From Cupriavidus sp. P-10 (GTDB lineage: Bacteria > Pseudomonadota > Gammaproteobacteria > Burkholderiales > Burkholderiaceae): 64,000 bases of DNA. Below, piece by piece: positions 33,775 through 42,822 of this stretch. The DNA lies in NCBI RefSeq assembly GCF_003402535.2, contig NZ_AP025170.1, forward strand, positions 2,480,001-2,544,000, given 5' to 3'. A program made the translations under genes and the position numbers. The notes beneath the pieces are model-generated. The model was given only the letters and a program-made list of their open reading frames with translations, was not told the origin of the DNA and made no database searches. How positions within the stretch are numbered: the first letter of the stretch is position 1; the number at the start of each line of letters is the position of its first letter.

Positions 33775-34905
33775 TCAGCCCGGAATGCCCGCACCGGCCG
33801 GCTGCAGCCCCGCCACCGCCTGCGGCGTGAGCACCGCTTCGCCTTTCACCGCGCGCGCCACCAGCGCATCGGCGGCGTCGATGGCAATGCGCTGCTCGGC
33901 ATACCAGTCTTCGTCGTAGTAGGTATTGCCATAGCGGTCGCCGCTGTCGCACAACAGGGCGACGACGGACCCGGCCTGCCCTGCCGCTTGCATCTGCTGC
34001 GCCAGGTACAGCACGCCGACGAAGTTGGTGCCGGTCGAGCCGCCGACGCGGCGGCCGAAGCGCTTTGCCAGGTAGCGCATGGCGGCGAACGACAGCGCAT
34101 CGGGCACCTTCAGCATGGCGTCGATGCAGCTGGGGATGAACGAACGCTCCACGCGCGGCCGGCCGATGCCCTCGATGCGCGAACCGGTCGGCAGGGCCAG
34201 GTCCGGTTCCGGCTTGCCCGCCAGGGAGCTGCGGAAATAATCAAAGAACACCGAGTTCTCCGGGTCGGCGCACAGCACGCGCGTCTTGTAACGGCGGTAG
34301 GCAACGTAGCGGCCAAGCGTCGCGATCGTGCCCCCGGTGCCGCCGCTCGATACCAGCCACGCCGGCACCGGGTGCTCCTCCTCGGCCATCTGCTTGAAGA
34401 TGGACTCGGCGATATTGTTGTTGGCGCGCCAGTCGGTGGCACGTTCGGCGTAGGTGAACTGGTCCATGAAATGGCCGCCGGTTTCCTGCGCGATGCGGTG
34501 CGACGCGGCATAGATCTCCGACGGGCTGTCGACCAGGTGGCAGCGCCCGCCATAGAACTCGATCGCCTCGACCTTGGCGCGCGAGGTGCCTGCCGGGATC
34601 ACCGCCACGAACGGCAGCCCCAGCAGCCTGGCAAAATACGCCTCGGAGATCGCGGTCGAGCCGCTGGACGCCTCCACCACCGTGCTGCCCTCATGCAGCC
34701 AGCCGTTGCACAGCGCGTACAGGAACAGCGAGCGCGCCAGCCGGTGCTTCAGGCTGCCGGTCGGGTGGCTGGATTCGTCCTTGAAGTAGAAGCGGATGTC
34801 GGGATAGCCCGGCAGATCCAGCGGGATCAGGTGGGTATCCGCGGAGCGGTTGAAATCCGCCTCGATCTTGCGGATGGCTTCATGGGTCCAGTCGGAAAGT
34901 GGCAT
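33775..34905 (-). CDS. PLP-dependent cysteine synthase-like enzyme (Cds1-type cysteine desulfhydrase)
   Basis: The 376-residue fold-type II PLP enzyme has the PLP-lysine motif '[20 protein letters not shown]', the phosphate/substrate loop '[21 protein letters not shown]' and the PLP-phosphate glycine loop '[18 protein letters not shown]'. This arrangement matches the Cds1 subgroup of cysteine synthase-like proteins, where the mycobacterial member degrades cysteine to pyruvate, ammonia and H2S. The ATG at 34905 ([11 protein letters not shown]) fits the family start, although the ribosome-binding site is weak. Whether it makes or breaks cysteine cannot be told from sequence alone. Confidence 0.8.
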   Translation of the reverse strand: MPLSDWTHEAIRKIEADFNRSADTHLIPLDLPGYPDIRFYFKDESSHPTGSLKHRLARSLFLYALCNGWLHEGSTVVEASSGSTAISEAYFARLLGLPFVAVIPAGTSRAKVEAIEFYGGRCHLVDSPSEIYAASHRIAQETGGHFMDQFTYAERATDWRANNNIAESIFKQMAEEEHPVPAWLVSSGGTGGTIATLGRYVAYRRYKTRVLCADPENSVFFDYFRSSLAGKPEPDLALPTGSRIEGIGRPRVERSFIPSCIDAMLKVPDALSFAAMRYLAKRFGRRVGGSTGTNFVGVLYLAQQMQAAGQAGSVVALLCDSGDRYGNTYYDEDWYAEQRIAIDAADALVARAVKGEAVLTPQAVAGLQPAGAGIPG

Positions 34906-35031
34906 GGCGGCTTGCGGGCGCGGTGGCCGGGCATTGAGACAGGCCGTCAGCATGCCAGAAGCGACCACGGGCGGCAAAAATACATCCCCGCGCCGGCCCG
35001 CAAGCCGGCGGCTGACGGCAGGGCCGCAAGC

Positions 35032-35469
35032 TTACCGGTAGACCAGCACCGGGATCTTGCTGTGCGTCAGCACCTTCAGGGTCTCGCTGCCGATCAGCAG
35101 CCCCTGAACCCCGCGTCGCCCGTGCGAGGCCATCACGATCAGGTCGCAGTCTTTTTCTTCGGCCGCATTGATGATGGCTTCGTAGGGATGGTCGTTGACG
35201 GCGTACGTGGTATCGCACTTCACGCCTGCGCCGCCGGCCTCGTCGGCCAGGCCGCGCAGGTAGCGGGTGGCATCTTCCCACGCCTGCTTCACATAGGTCT
35301 CGCGCGTGTCTTCCAGCATTTCGACCTGGTAGGTCAGCACATGGTAGTTCGGACAGACGCGCACCGCGGTGATCCGCGCCCCCGTTTCCCGCGCCAGCAC
35401 GATCGCCTTGCGGAATGCCGATTCAGACAGGTCGGAGCCATCGACCGCCAGCAGGAGATGCTTGAACAT
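35032..35469 (-). CDS. Universal stress protein, UspA family
   Basis: The 145-residue protein begins 'MFKHLLLAVDGSDLSESAFRK', and carries the ATP-binding motif G-2x-G-9x-G(S/T) as 'GRRGVQGLLIGSET' at about 122-135. It is therefore likely of the ATP-binding type. GAGGAGGCAATC precedes the ATG. The upstream gap contains nested inverted repeats, suggesting its own regulated promoter. Confidence 0.92.
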   Translation of the reverse strand: MFKHLLLAVDGSDLSESAFRKAIVLARETGARITAVRVCPNYHVLTYQVEMLEDTRETYVKQAWEDATRYLRGLADEAGGAGVKCDTTYAVNDHPYEAIINAAEEKDCDLIVMASHGRRGVQGLLIGSETLKVLTHSKIPVLVYR

Positions 35470-35497
35470 GATTGCCTCCTCGCTCGCCTATTGCGCT

Positions 35498-35547
35498 CAC
35501 TTTCGATGTGTCATCGCCTTGCGGCCGAAAGTGTGAGCCGCAAGGCG
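35498..35547. promoter_or_regulatory. Nested inverted repeats upstream of the universal stress protein gene
   Basis: Two overlapping inverted repeats occur: CACTTTCG (35498-35505) with CGAAAGTG (35526-35533), and an 11-bp perfect one, CGCCTTGCGGC (35515-35525) with GCCGCAAGGCG (35537-35547). They are mutually exclusive as RNA hairpins and lie 29-78 nt upstream of the usp start. They could be operator sites or a switching leader structure. Confidence 0.5.
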
Positions 35548-35675
35548 CACGGCAAGGAGCGACCGATACCCCCGGTTTCGAATGATTCGTCACTCGATTG
35601 CAGTATAGGGCGCCATGACCCACGGCAATACGGGATACCTCACGCGCGCGATGCACCAAAAATGAGGAAGCCGGA

Positions 35676-36179
35676 CTACGCCACCAAGGCGCGCCACAGC
35701 GCCAGCTTCTGCTCGAAATTGCGCGCCGCGTGCGCCGGGCTGGACGAAGGCAGCACCACCGTCTGATAGCCCTGCCCGGCAAACTGCGGCGCGAAGCGGC
35801 CGGAAGTGCCGCCATTGAAGCCGACGCGCTCGAGCGCGGGCGCCAGCTGGCGCAGCCGCGTGAAGTCGTTGGCCTGCGGATAGCGGATATTGCTGTCGAG
35901 GCTGCCCTCGCGCATGCATGCGCCGAGCACGTCCCAGACGCCGATGCGGTGCGCCAGCAGCCGCCCCAGCCGTTCGGCATAGGGCAGCGCCGGCAGCGGT
36001 TCGCCGGTCAGTGCGGCCATCAGCGGCCAGAACTGGTTGCGGGGATGGGCGTAGTACTGGCGCGCGGCCAGCGAGGCGGCGCCGGGGAAGCTGCCCAGCA
36101 CCAGCACGCGGGTGTGGGTGTCGATGACGGGCGGCAGGCCCTGGTGCAGGTCGGTCTGGGACGGTATGGTGTCTGGCAT
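35676..36179 (-). CDS. Hypoxanthine (deoxyinosine)-DNA glycosylase-like protein
   Basis: The 167-residue protein belongs to the uracil-DNA glycosylase superfamily. The first motif 'RVLVLGSFPGAASLAARQYY' is followed by 'HPRNQFWPLM' and the C-terminal motif 'VVLPSSSPAHAARN'. This pattern fits the hypoxanthine-DNA glycosylase subgroup, which removes deaminated adenine. It lies upstream of the usp gene on the same strand, with a 206-nt gap, so is probably monocistronic. The start has a weak ribosome-binding site. Confidence 0.83.
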   Translation of the reverse strand: MPDTIPSQTDLHQGLPPVIDTHTRVLVLGSFPGAASLAARQYYAHPRNQFWPLMAALTGEPLPALPYAERLGRLLAHRIGVWDVLGACMREGSLDSNIRYPQANDFTRLRQLAPALERVGFNGGTSGRFAPQFAGQGYQTVVLPSSSPAHAARNFEQKLALWRALVA

Positions 36180-36186
36180 GGCAGAA

Positions 36187-36225
36187 ACGCAGCGGCCCCG
36201 ACTACCTGCTTCGGGGCCGCTGCGT
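36187..36225 (-). terminator. Terminator after htpG
   Basis: A 15-bp perfect stem (36187-36201 with 36211-36225), a 9-nt loop, then TTCTGCC on the minus strand. It lies 14 nt past the htpG stop and just before the next gene's start. Confidence 0.78.
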
Positions 36226-36238
36226 CAGTCGCCGGCCG

Positions 36239-38140
36239 TCAGGCCAGCAGCTTGTTGACGCGCTGCACGTAGGCGGCCGGGTCTTCCAGCATGCCGCCTT
36301 CGGCCAGCAGCGCCTGGTCGAACAGCACCTGCAGGCGGTCGCTGAACGCATCCCCTTCCGGCAAATCGCGCAGCTTCCTCACCAGCGCATGTTCCGGATT
36401 CAGTTCCAGGATCGGCTGGGCGTCCGGCGCCTTCTGCCCCGCCTGCTTCAGCAGGCGCTGCAGGTAGCCGCTCATGTCGCCCTCGTCCGACACCAGGCAC
36501 GATGCCGATTCCGTCAGGCGCAGCGTCACGCGCACGTCCTTGGCCTTGCCTTCCAGCACTGCCTTGGCGCGCTCGACCACGTCCTTCCAGTCGGCCTCGG
36601 CCTTTTCCTGCTCGGCCTTCTCGGCTTCGTCGGCAAGCTTGCCCAGGTCGAGGTCGCCGCGCGCCACCGACACCAGTTCCTTGCCGTCGAATTCACGCAG
36701 GAACGACAGCATCCACTCGTCGACGCGGTCGGTCAGCAGCAGGACTTCGATGCCCTTCTTGCGGAACACTTCCAGGTGCGGGCTGTTCTTGCCCGCGGAC
36801 CAGGTATCGGCCGTGACGTAGTAGATCTTGTCCTGCCCTTCCTTCATGCGGCCGACATAGGCGGCGAGCGACACGTTCTGCTCGGCGGTGTCGTTGTGCG
36901 TCGAGGCAAAGCGCAGCAGCCTGGCCACGCGTTCCTGGTTGGCCTGGTCCTCGCCGGCGCCTTCCTTCAGCGCCTGGCCGAACTGCTGCCAGAAGGTGTC
37001 GTACTTGGCGCGTTCGGCTTCATCCTCGCTGTCGGCCAGCGCTTCCAGCATCGACAGCACGCGCTTGGTGCAGCCCTCGCGGATCGCCTTGACGTCGCGG
37101 CTTTCCTGCAGCAGTTCGCGCGATACGTTCAGCGGCAGGTCGGCGGAATCGACCACGCCCTTGACCCAGCGCAGGTAGCCCGGCAGCAGCTGCTCGGCGT
37201 CGTCCATGATGAAGACGCGCTTGACGTACAGCTTAAGGCCGGCCTTGTGGTTGCGGTCCCACAGGTCGAACGGTGCGCGCGCCGGGATGTACAGCAGCTG
37301 CGTGTATTCGCTGCGGCCTTCGACGCGGTTGTGGGTCCATGCCAGCGGCGCCTCGTTGTCATGCGCGATATGCTGGTAGAACGCGGTGTACTGCTCGTCG
37401 GAAATATCGGACTTGTTGCGGGTCCACAGCGCGCTGGCCTGGTTGACGCTTTCCCACTCGTCGGTGCGCTTGTAGGTGCTCGACTCGGCGTCCCACACTT
37501 CCTTGGGCATGCGGATCGGCAGCGAGATGTGGTCCGAGTACTTCTGGATGATGCTCTTCAGGCGCCAGGCCGACAGGAAATCGTCTTCGCCCTCGCGCAG
37601 GTGCAGCGTGATGGTGGTGCCGCGCTCGACGCGCGAGATCGCATCGACGCTGAACTCGCCGTCGCCAGTGCTTTCCCAGCGTACCGCTTCCTCGGCGCCC
37701 ACGCCGGCGCGGCGGGTTTCCACCGTGACCTTGTCGGCGACGATAAAGGCCGAGTAGAAGCCGACGCCGAACTGGCCGATCAGCGCGGCGTCCTTCTGCT
37801 GGTCGCCGGAAAGCTGCTGGAAGAATTCCTTGGTGCCCGACCGGGCGATGGTGCCGAGATTGCGGATCGCTTCGTCGCGGCTCATGCCGATGCCGTTGTC
37901 GGTGATCGTCAGCGTGCGCGCCGTGGCGTCGGCCTCGATGCGGATGGCCAGGTCGGCGTCGTTTTCCAGCAGGGAAGGATTCGCGATCGCCTCGAAGCGC
38001 AGCTTGTCAGTGGCGTCCGAAGCATTCGATACCAGCTCGCGCAGGAAGATTTCCTTGTTGCTGTACAGCGAGTGGATCATCAGGTGCAGCAGTTGCTTCA
38101 CTTCCGCCTGGAAGCTCATCGTCTCGTGCGGTGCGGTCAT
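36239..38140 (-). CDS. htpG: Molecular chaperone HtpG (Hsp90)
   Basis: The 633-residue ATP-dependent chaperone has the N-terminal GHKL ATPase motifs '[17 protein letters not shown]', '[12 protein letters not shown]' and '[17 protein letters not shown]', then the middle-domain catalytic Arg region '[17 protein letters not shown]'. Length is normal for HtpG. I placed the start at the ATG at 38140 ([18 protein letters not shown]), preceded by GAGGAG. A sigma-32 promoter lies 75 nt upstream. Confidence 0.97.
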   Translation of the reverse strand: MTAPHETMSFQAEVKQLLHLMIHSLYSNKEIFLRELVSNASDATDKLRFEAIANPSLLENDADLAIRIEADATARTLTITDNGIGMSRDEAIRNLGTIARSGTKEFFQQLSGDQQKDAALIGQFGVGFYSAFIVADKVTVETRRAGVGAEEAVRWESTGDGEFSVDAISRVERGTTITLHLREGEDDFLSAWRLKSIIQKYSDHISLPIRMPKEVWDAESSTYKRTDEWESVNQASALWTRNKSDISDEQYTAFYQHIAHDNEAPLAWTHNRVEGRSEYTQLLYIPARAPFDLWDRNHKAGLKLYVKRVFIMDDAEQLLPGYLRWVKGVVDSADLPLNVSRELLQESRDVKAIREGCTKRVLSMLEALADSEDEAERAKYDTFWQQFGQALKEGAGEDQANQERVARLLRFASTHNDTAEQNVSLAAYVGRMKEGQDKIYYVTADTWSAGKNSPHLEVFRKKGIEVLLLTDRVDEWMLSFLREFDGKELVSVARGDLDLGKLADEAEKAEQEKAEADWKDVVERAKAVLEGKAKDVRVTLRLTESASCLVSDEGDMSGYLQRLLKQAGQKAPDAQPILELNPEHALVRKLRDLPEGDAFSDRLQVLFDQALLAEGGMLEDPAAYVQRVNKLLA

Positions 38141-38213
38141 GGTTCTCCTCTTGAATCTCGAAAACAGGCGAATCTGGGGTGGTCGGGTGGCCGTCGGGGG
38201 CCGGTGACGCCAG

Positions 38214-38242
38214 AAATAGGGCCGCCCGGGCCATTTTTCAAG
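38214..38242 (-). promoter_or_regulatory. Sigma-32 heat-shock promoter of htpG
   Basis: On the minus strand CTTGAAA (38236-38242), a 14-nt spacer and CCCTATTT (38214-38221) match the heat-shock consensus CTTGAAA / CCCCATnT with one mismatch. The predicted transcription start is near 38206, about 65 nt before the htpG ATG. Confidence 0.85.
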
Positions 38243-38278
38243 GCCCGGGGAATGTAACGGGTGCAGCAAGAAGGCGGC

Positions 38279-39817
38279 TCAGCGCCGTTCCAGCTGGCGC
38301 GCCAGGAAGCGCAGCATGTCCGGGTCGCCGCTGCTGGCGACGTTGAAGCGCATCCACCCCGACGGCATCTGCGACGGCGAGAACAGGCTGCCCGGGGCGA
38401 ACAAATAGCCCTCTTCATGCCCGGCGGTGGCGATGGCATTGGTATCGCGCCCGGTATCGGCCCACAGGTACATGCCAGCGTGCTGGCCCGGGAACAGGCG
38501 CAGGCCCAGCCGCTCCAGCTCGCGCCGGGTGTCGTCGCGGGCGCGGTCCAGCCGGGTGCGCACGCGCTCGACATGCTTGCGGTAGTGCCCCTCGGTCAGC
38601 ACCTTGTACAGCACCCGCTCGTTGATCTCGGGCGAGGCCAGTCCCGCCAGCAGCTTGCTGTCGGTCAGCGCCGACGCCATCTCCGGCGGCGCGGCGATAA
38701 AGCCCACGCGCAGGTTGGCCGCCAGCGTCTTGGAAAAGCTGCCCAGGTAGATCACCCGGCGCAACTGATCCAGGCTGGCCAGCCGGGTCGCGGCGTGGCC
38801 AGGCGGGCACAGGTCGCAATAGATATCGTCCTCGACGATCAGGAAGTCGTACTGCTCGGCCAGCTTCAGCAGCTGGAAGGCCTTGGCGGCGGACAGCGAG
38901 GTCCCGGTCGGGTTGTGCAGCACCGAGTTGATGACGAACAGCTTCGGGCGCCGCGCCTGCACGATGCGCTCCAGCGCCTCCAGGTCCGGCCCCTCGGCGG
39001 TGTAAGGCACGCCGATCACCTGCGCACCCTGCGCGGCAAAACGGGCGAACATCACGAACCACGCCGGGTCCCCGACCAGCACGGCATCGCCGGGCTGCAG
39101 GTAGAGCCGGGCGATCAGGTCGAGTGCCTGGGTGATGCCGGAGGTCAGCACGATCTGCTCGGCGCCGGCGCCGATCTCCAGTTCCTCCAGCCGGGTGCGC
39201 AGTTGCTGGCGCAGCGGCAGGAAGCCCTGCGGCGTGCCGCTGGCCAGGAAATGGTTGCCCGGCTGGCGGCCCAGCCCGCGCAGCGCGCTGGCGATCAGTT
39301 CGCCATCGAGCCATTCGTTGGGCAGGAAGCCCAGCCCCGGCGCCTTGTGTGCCTCGGCGGTATGGAACATGCTGCGCAGCAGCCAGGTGACGTCGATATT
39401 GCGCGACTCGGCCACATTGGACGACACCGCCGCGGCCGGCGCCGCCGGCGCGCGCTCGCGCACGTAGAAGCCCGAGCCCCGGCGCGATTCCAGGTAGCCG
39501 AGCGCCACCAGCCGCTCATAGGCCTCGACCACGGTAAAGCGCGAGATGCCTTTTTCCTGCGCCAGCTGTCGGATCGACGGCATGCGCATGCCGGCTCGGA
39601 ACACGCGTTCGTCGATGCGCATGCGGGCCCATTCGGTCAGCTGCTCGACCAGCGTCATCTGCGCCGACGGGATCGGGTCGGGCAGGCGCTCGGTAGGCGG
39701 CAACACCAGGCGCAGCGGGCGTCCGCCGGCCTGGGCGGAGGTCACGCGGGCGCCACTTGCGCCAGGCTGACTGGGGATCGCGGGGGTGGTGTCCGCGTCC
39801 CGGGTGTTCGCATCCAT
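38279..39817 (-). CDS. MocR/PdxR-type regulator: GntR helix-turn-helix fused to aminotransferase domain
   Basis: The 512-residue fusion protein has a GntR winged helix at about 55-125 ('MRMPSIRQLAQEKGISRFTV') and an aminotransferase class I/II domain from about 170 to the end. The PLP-binding Lys lies in 'VIYLGSFSKTLAANLRVGF'. MocR proteins bind PLP or an external aldimine and usually control genes next to them. This one is divergent from the seven-gene run beginning at 39950, with repeats between. GCAGGAGCAGC precedes the ATG at 39817, which settles the start against an upstream extension. Confidence 0.92.
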   Translation of the reverse strand: MDANTRDADTTPAIPSQPGASGARVTSAQAGGRPLRLVLPPTERLPDPIPSAQMTLVEQLTEWARMRIDERVFRAGMRMPSIRQLAQEKGISRFTVVEAYERLVALGYLESRRGSGFYVRERAPAAPAAAVSSNVAESRNIDVTWLLRSMFHTAEAHKAPGLGFLPNEWLDGELIASALRGLGRQPGNHFLASGTPQGFLPLRQQLRTRLEELEIGAGAEQIVLTSGITQALDLIARLYLQPGDAVLVGDPAWFVMFARFAAQGAQVIGVPYTAEGPDLEALERIVQARRPKLFVINSVLHNPTGTSLSAAKAFQLLKLAEQYDFLIVEDDIYCDLCPPGHAATRLASLDQLRRVIYLGSFSKTLAANLRVGFIAAPPEMASALTDSKLLAGLASPEINERVLYKVLTEGHYRKHVERVRTRLDRARDDTRRELERLGLRLFPGQHAGMYLWADTGRDTNAIATAGHEEGYLFAPGSLFSPSQMPSGWMRFNVASSGDPDMLRFLARQLERR

Positions 39818-39832
39818 GTGCTGCTCCTGCAA

Positions 39833-39873
39833 CTGTACTGAAGACGATCCGCAGAACTGTACCGGTACTGTAC
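39833..39873. promoter_or_regulatory. Three CTGTAC direct repeats, probable MocR operator
   Basis: CTGTAC occurs at 39833, 39857 and 39868. The last two are part of an 11-bp direct repeat (ACTGTACCGGT / ACTGTACCGA) that encloses the palindrome GTACCGGTAC (39859-39868). Direct repeats with one more distant site are typical of MocR operators. The array lies between the regulator gene start and the alaX-like gene. Confidence 0.6.
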
Positions 39874-39949
39874 CGACTACCTTGTCTACCATCAAGCCAC
39901 GATGAAGCTAGCCGTACCAACAAGCACAAGCATCCCCAAGGAGACACCG

Positions 39950-40663
39950 ATGTCCGCGACCCGCAAGCGTTTCGACCACGATCCCTACCTCGATCACTGC
40001 GCCGCTACCGTGCTGGCGGCCAGCGCGGAAGGCATCGAGCTGGACGAGACCGTCTGCTACGCACGCAGCGGCGGGCAGGCCGGTGACACCGCCACGCTGG
40101 CACTTCCCGACGGCCGCACCGTGACCATCGTCGACACGATCTATGCCCAAGACCGCAGCCGCATCCTGCATATACCTGCGCCGGACGCCGCGCTGCCACG
40201 CGTGGGCGAGCGCGTCACGGTCACCATCGACTGGGCGCGCCGCCACCGGCTGATGCGCCTGCACACCTGCCTGCACCTGCTGGGCTCGCTGATCCCGGTG
40301 CCGGTGACCGGCTGCGGCATCTCGCCGGACTCGGCGCGGATCGACTTCGACCTGCCGGAATCGACGCTGGAAAAGGCCGACCTGACCGAGCGCCTGAACG
40401 CGCTGATCCGCGCGGAAACGGCGGTGCGGATCACGCTGATCACGCCGCAGGAGCTGGCCGCGCAGCCGGAACTGGTGCGCACCATCGGCGCGGCGCCGCC
40501 GGCGGGAACGTCGAGCATCCGCATCGTCGAGATCCCCGGCGTCGACCGCCAGCCCTGTGGCGGCACGCATGTGGGCAATACCAGCGAGATCGGCACCGTG
40601 GCGGTAACCAAGATCGAGAAGAAGAGCCGCACCAACCGCCGCGTGGTGGTGGCGTTCGCATGA
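39950..40663 (+). CDS. AlaX-like alanyl-tRNA editing hydrolase
   Basis: The 237-residue protein is a stand-alone version of the AlaRS editing domain. Zinc ligands are visible in 'RLHTCLHLLGSL' (HxxxH) and in the C-terminal 'CGGTHVGNTSEIG' (Cys and His). Such proteins remove Ser or Gly from mischarged tRNA-Ala, and some act on other amino acyl-tRNAs. AAGGAGACACCG precedes the ATG at 39950. It is the first gene of the run and overlaps the exporter gene by 4 nt (ATGA). Confidence 0.85.
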   Translation: MSATRKRFDHDPYLDHCAATVLAASAEGIELDETVCYARSGGQAGDTATLALPDGRTVTIVDTIYAQDRSRILHIPAPDAALPRVGERVTVTIDWARRHRLMRLHTCLHLLGSLIPVPVTGCGISPDSARIDFDLPESTLEKADLTERLNALIRAETAVRITLITPQELAAQPELVRTIGAAPPAGTSSIRIVEIPGVDRQPCGGTHVGNTSEIGTVAVTKIEKKSRTNRRVVVAFA

Positions 40664-41307
40664 CCGCCGTGACTTCTGGCCTGCTCACCGGCCTGAGCGC
40701 CGCGCAGTTCCTGGCCCTGCTGACGCTGCTGACGGTCGGCCTGTTCACGCCCGGGCCCAACACCACCATTGCCGCGGTGACCGGCGCCAACTTCGGCCTG
40801 CGCGCGACGCTGCCGCATTGCGTCGGCGTGGCCTTCGGCTTTGCCAGCATCCTGGCGCTGTGCGCGGTGGGCGTGGGCGCGCTGATCCTGGGCCAGCCTG
40901 CGCTGGCATCGGCCGTGCACCTGGCCGGCGTGGCCTACCTGCTGTGGCTGGCGTGGAAGATCGCGCGCAGCACGGCGCTGGCCGAAAAACAGGTGCTGCG
41001 CCCGCTGAACGTGTGGCAATCGGCGGTGCTGCAGTACGCCAACATCAAGGCGTGGATGCTGGCGCTGGCCGTGGCGGCGTCCTACATGGCCGGCGCCCCC
41101 GCGCCGCTGCAGCGCCTGCTGCTGGTGTGCGGCGTGTTCGCGCTGCTGGGCTTCGTCAGCAACGGCGTGTATGGCGTGCTGGGCGCGGCGCTGCGGCAAT
41201 GGCTGAAGCAAGGCCAGCGCGTGCGCTGGTTCAACCGCGCCATGGGCGCGGCGCTGGCGCTGACCGCGCTGTGGATCGCCGTCAGCGCCCGGCCCGGCGT
41301 GCATTGA
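40660..41307 (+). CDS. LysE/RhtB-family amino acid exporter
   Basis: The 215-residue membrane protein has about six helices and the family motif 'FTPGPNTTIAAVTGANFGLR' near residues 29-48. Proteins of this family export lysine, threonine, homoserine and other amino acids. Its ATG overlaps the alaX-like stop codon, implying translational coupling, so export and tRNA proofreading appear linked. Confidence 0.88.
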   Translation: MTAVTSGLLTGLSAAQFLALLTLLTVGLFTPGPNTTIAAVTGANFGLRATLPHCVGVAFGFASILALCAVGVGALILGQPALASAVHLAGVAYLLWLAWKIARSTALAEKQVLRPLNVWQSAVLQYANIKAWMLALAVAASYMAGAPAPLQRLLLVCGVFALLGFVSNGVYGVLGAALRQWLKQGQRVRWFNRAMGAALALTALWIAVSARPGVH

Positions 41308-41337
41308 ATCGACCGACAAGAAAGCAAGAGGCCAACC

Positions 41338-42342
41338 ATGCCCGCTCCCTCGCCCTCGTCCTCGTCCGTATCTGCCGCGCCCCCTGCCGCGCCTCATTCC
41401 GCGCCCCAATCAGGCGGCATGCTGCTCGGCTTTATCGGCGTGGCCATCTTCAGCCAGACGCTGCCGTTCACGCGCATGGCGGTGGCTGAACTGGACCCGA
41501 TTTTTGTCGCGCTGGCACGCGCCGTCCTGGCCGCGCTGCTGGCGCTGGCGCTGCTGGCCATACGCGGTGCGCTGGCCGCGGCACGGCGCCCGCGCGGCGG
41601 CCAGTGGCCGCGCCTGGCGGTGACGGCGCTGGGCGTGGTGGTCGGCTTCCCGGTGTTCTCGTCGCTGGCGATGCGCGAGGTGCCGGCCAGCCACGGCGCC
41701 ATCGTGGTCGGCCTGCTGCCGCTGGCCACGGCCGTGTTCGCGGCCTGGTTCGGGCGCGAGCGGCCGTCGGCGGGGTTCTGGCTGTCGGCCGTGGCCGGCA
41801 GCGCGCTGGTGGTCGGCTTTGCCGTCTGGCAAGGCGCCGGCGGCCTGCAGCACGCCGACTGGTACCTGTTCGCCGCGGTGGTGCTGGGCGCACTGGGCTA
41901 TGCCGAGGGCGGCAAGCTGTCGCGCGAACTGGGCGGGCTGGAGACGATCAGCTGGGCGCTGGGAGTGTCGCTGCCGGTGCTGGTGCCGGTGGTGGCCTGG
42001 CTGGCGCTGCGCGACCTGCCGGCGATCGCCGCGGCGTCGCCGCGTGCCTGGGGCGGCATGGCCTATGTTTCGGTGTTCTCGATGTTTGTCGGCTTCCTTT
42101 TCTGGTACGCCGGCCTCGCAAAAGGCGGCGTGGCCCGCGTCGGGCAGATACAATTGCTGCAGCCGTTCCTGACGCTGGCGGGCGGTGCGCTGATCCTGGC
42201 CGAGCCGCTTGACGCCCCCACCATCGCCTTTGCAGTGGCGGTAATCGCTGTCGTGGCCCTCGGCCGCCACGCCGCCGTGCGCCAGGGCGCACCTGCCCCC
42301 GCCCCGGAAACGTCCCCTGTCCTTCCAGGACACATTCACTGA
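41338..42342 (+). CDS. EamA/DMT-family exporter
   Basis: The 334-residue protein has about ten hydrophobic segments arranged as two EamA repeats ('FTRMAVAELDPIFVALARAV' in the first and 'FLFWYAGLAKGGVARVGQIQ' in the second). A Ser/Pro/Ala-rich tail of about 25 residues precedes the first helix. Related proteins export cysteine, O-acetylserine, threonine or purines. AGAGG precedes the ATG, 30 nt after the LysE-type gene. Two unrelated exporters side by side in one operon are noteworthy. Confidence 0.87.
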   Translation: MPAPSPSSSSVSAAPPAAPHSAPQSGGMLLGFIGVAIFSQTLPFTRMAVAELDPIFVALARAVLAALLALALLAIRGALAAARRPRGGQWPRLAVTALGVVVGFPVFSSLAMREVPASHGAIVVGLLPLATAVFAAWFGRERPSAGFWLSAVAGSALVVGFAVWQGAGGLQHADWYLFAAVVLGALGYAEGGKLSRELGGLETISWALGVSLPVLVPVVAWLALRDLPAIAAASPRAWGGMAYVSVFSMFVGFLFWYAGLAKGGVARVGQIQLLQPFLTLAGGALILAEPLDAPTIAFAVAVIAVVALGRHAAVRQGAPAPAPETSPVLPGHIH

Positions 42343-42357
42343 CCAGGAGTCCAACGC

Positions 42358-42816
42358 ATGTCCGTCTACGACACCCTTGCCCGCCTCGGCGTCGAACTGC
42401 CGACCGCCAACGCCCCTGCCGCCGCCTACGTGATGGCCGCGCAGACCGGCAACACCGTATTCCTGTCGGGCCATATCGCCCGCAAGGACGGCAAGGTATG
42501 GACCGGCAAGCTGGGCAAGGACATCGACACCGAGTCCGGCAAGGCCGCCGCACGCGCCATCGCCATCGACCTGCTGGCCACGCTGCATGCGCACATGGGC
42601 GACCTGAACCGCGTCACCCGCATCGTCAAGGTGATGAGCCTGGTCAACTCCACCCCCGAGTTCACCGAGCAGCACCTGGTCACCAACGGTGCATCCGAGT
42701 TCCTGGCCGAAGTCTTCGGCGAACAGGGCAAGCACGCGCGCAGCGCCTTCGGCGTGGCGCAGATCCCGCTGGGCGCCTGCGTCGAGATCGAGATGATCGT
42801 CGAGGTCCAGGGCTGA
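42358..42816 (+). CDS. RidA-family (YjgF/YER057c/UK114) enamine/imine deaminase-like protein
   Basis: The 152-residue protein belongs to the RidA superfamily, in the longer subgroup with 'LPTANAPAAAYVMAAQTGNT' near the start and 'FLSGHIARKDGKVW'. The trimer-interface ending 'ARSAFGVAQIPLGACVEIEM' carries the conserved Arg that anchors the substrate carboxylate in active members. RidA destroys 2-aminoacrylate and related imines produced by PLP enzymes. CAGGAG precedes the ATG, 15 nt after the EamA gene. Confidence 0.88.
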   Translation: MSVYDTLARLGVELPTANAPAAAYVMAAQTGNTVFLSGHIARKDGKVWTGKLGKDIDTESGKAAARAIAIDLLATLHAHMGDLNRVTRIVKVMSLVNSTPEFTEQHLVTNGASEFLAEVFGEQGKHARSAFGVAQIPLGACVEIEMIVEVQG

Positions 42817-42822
42817 GGCCCC

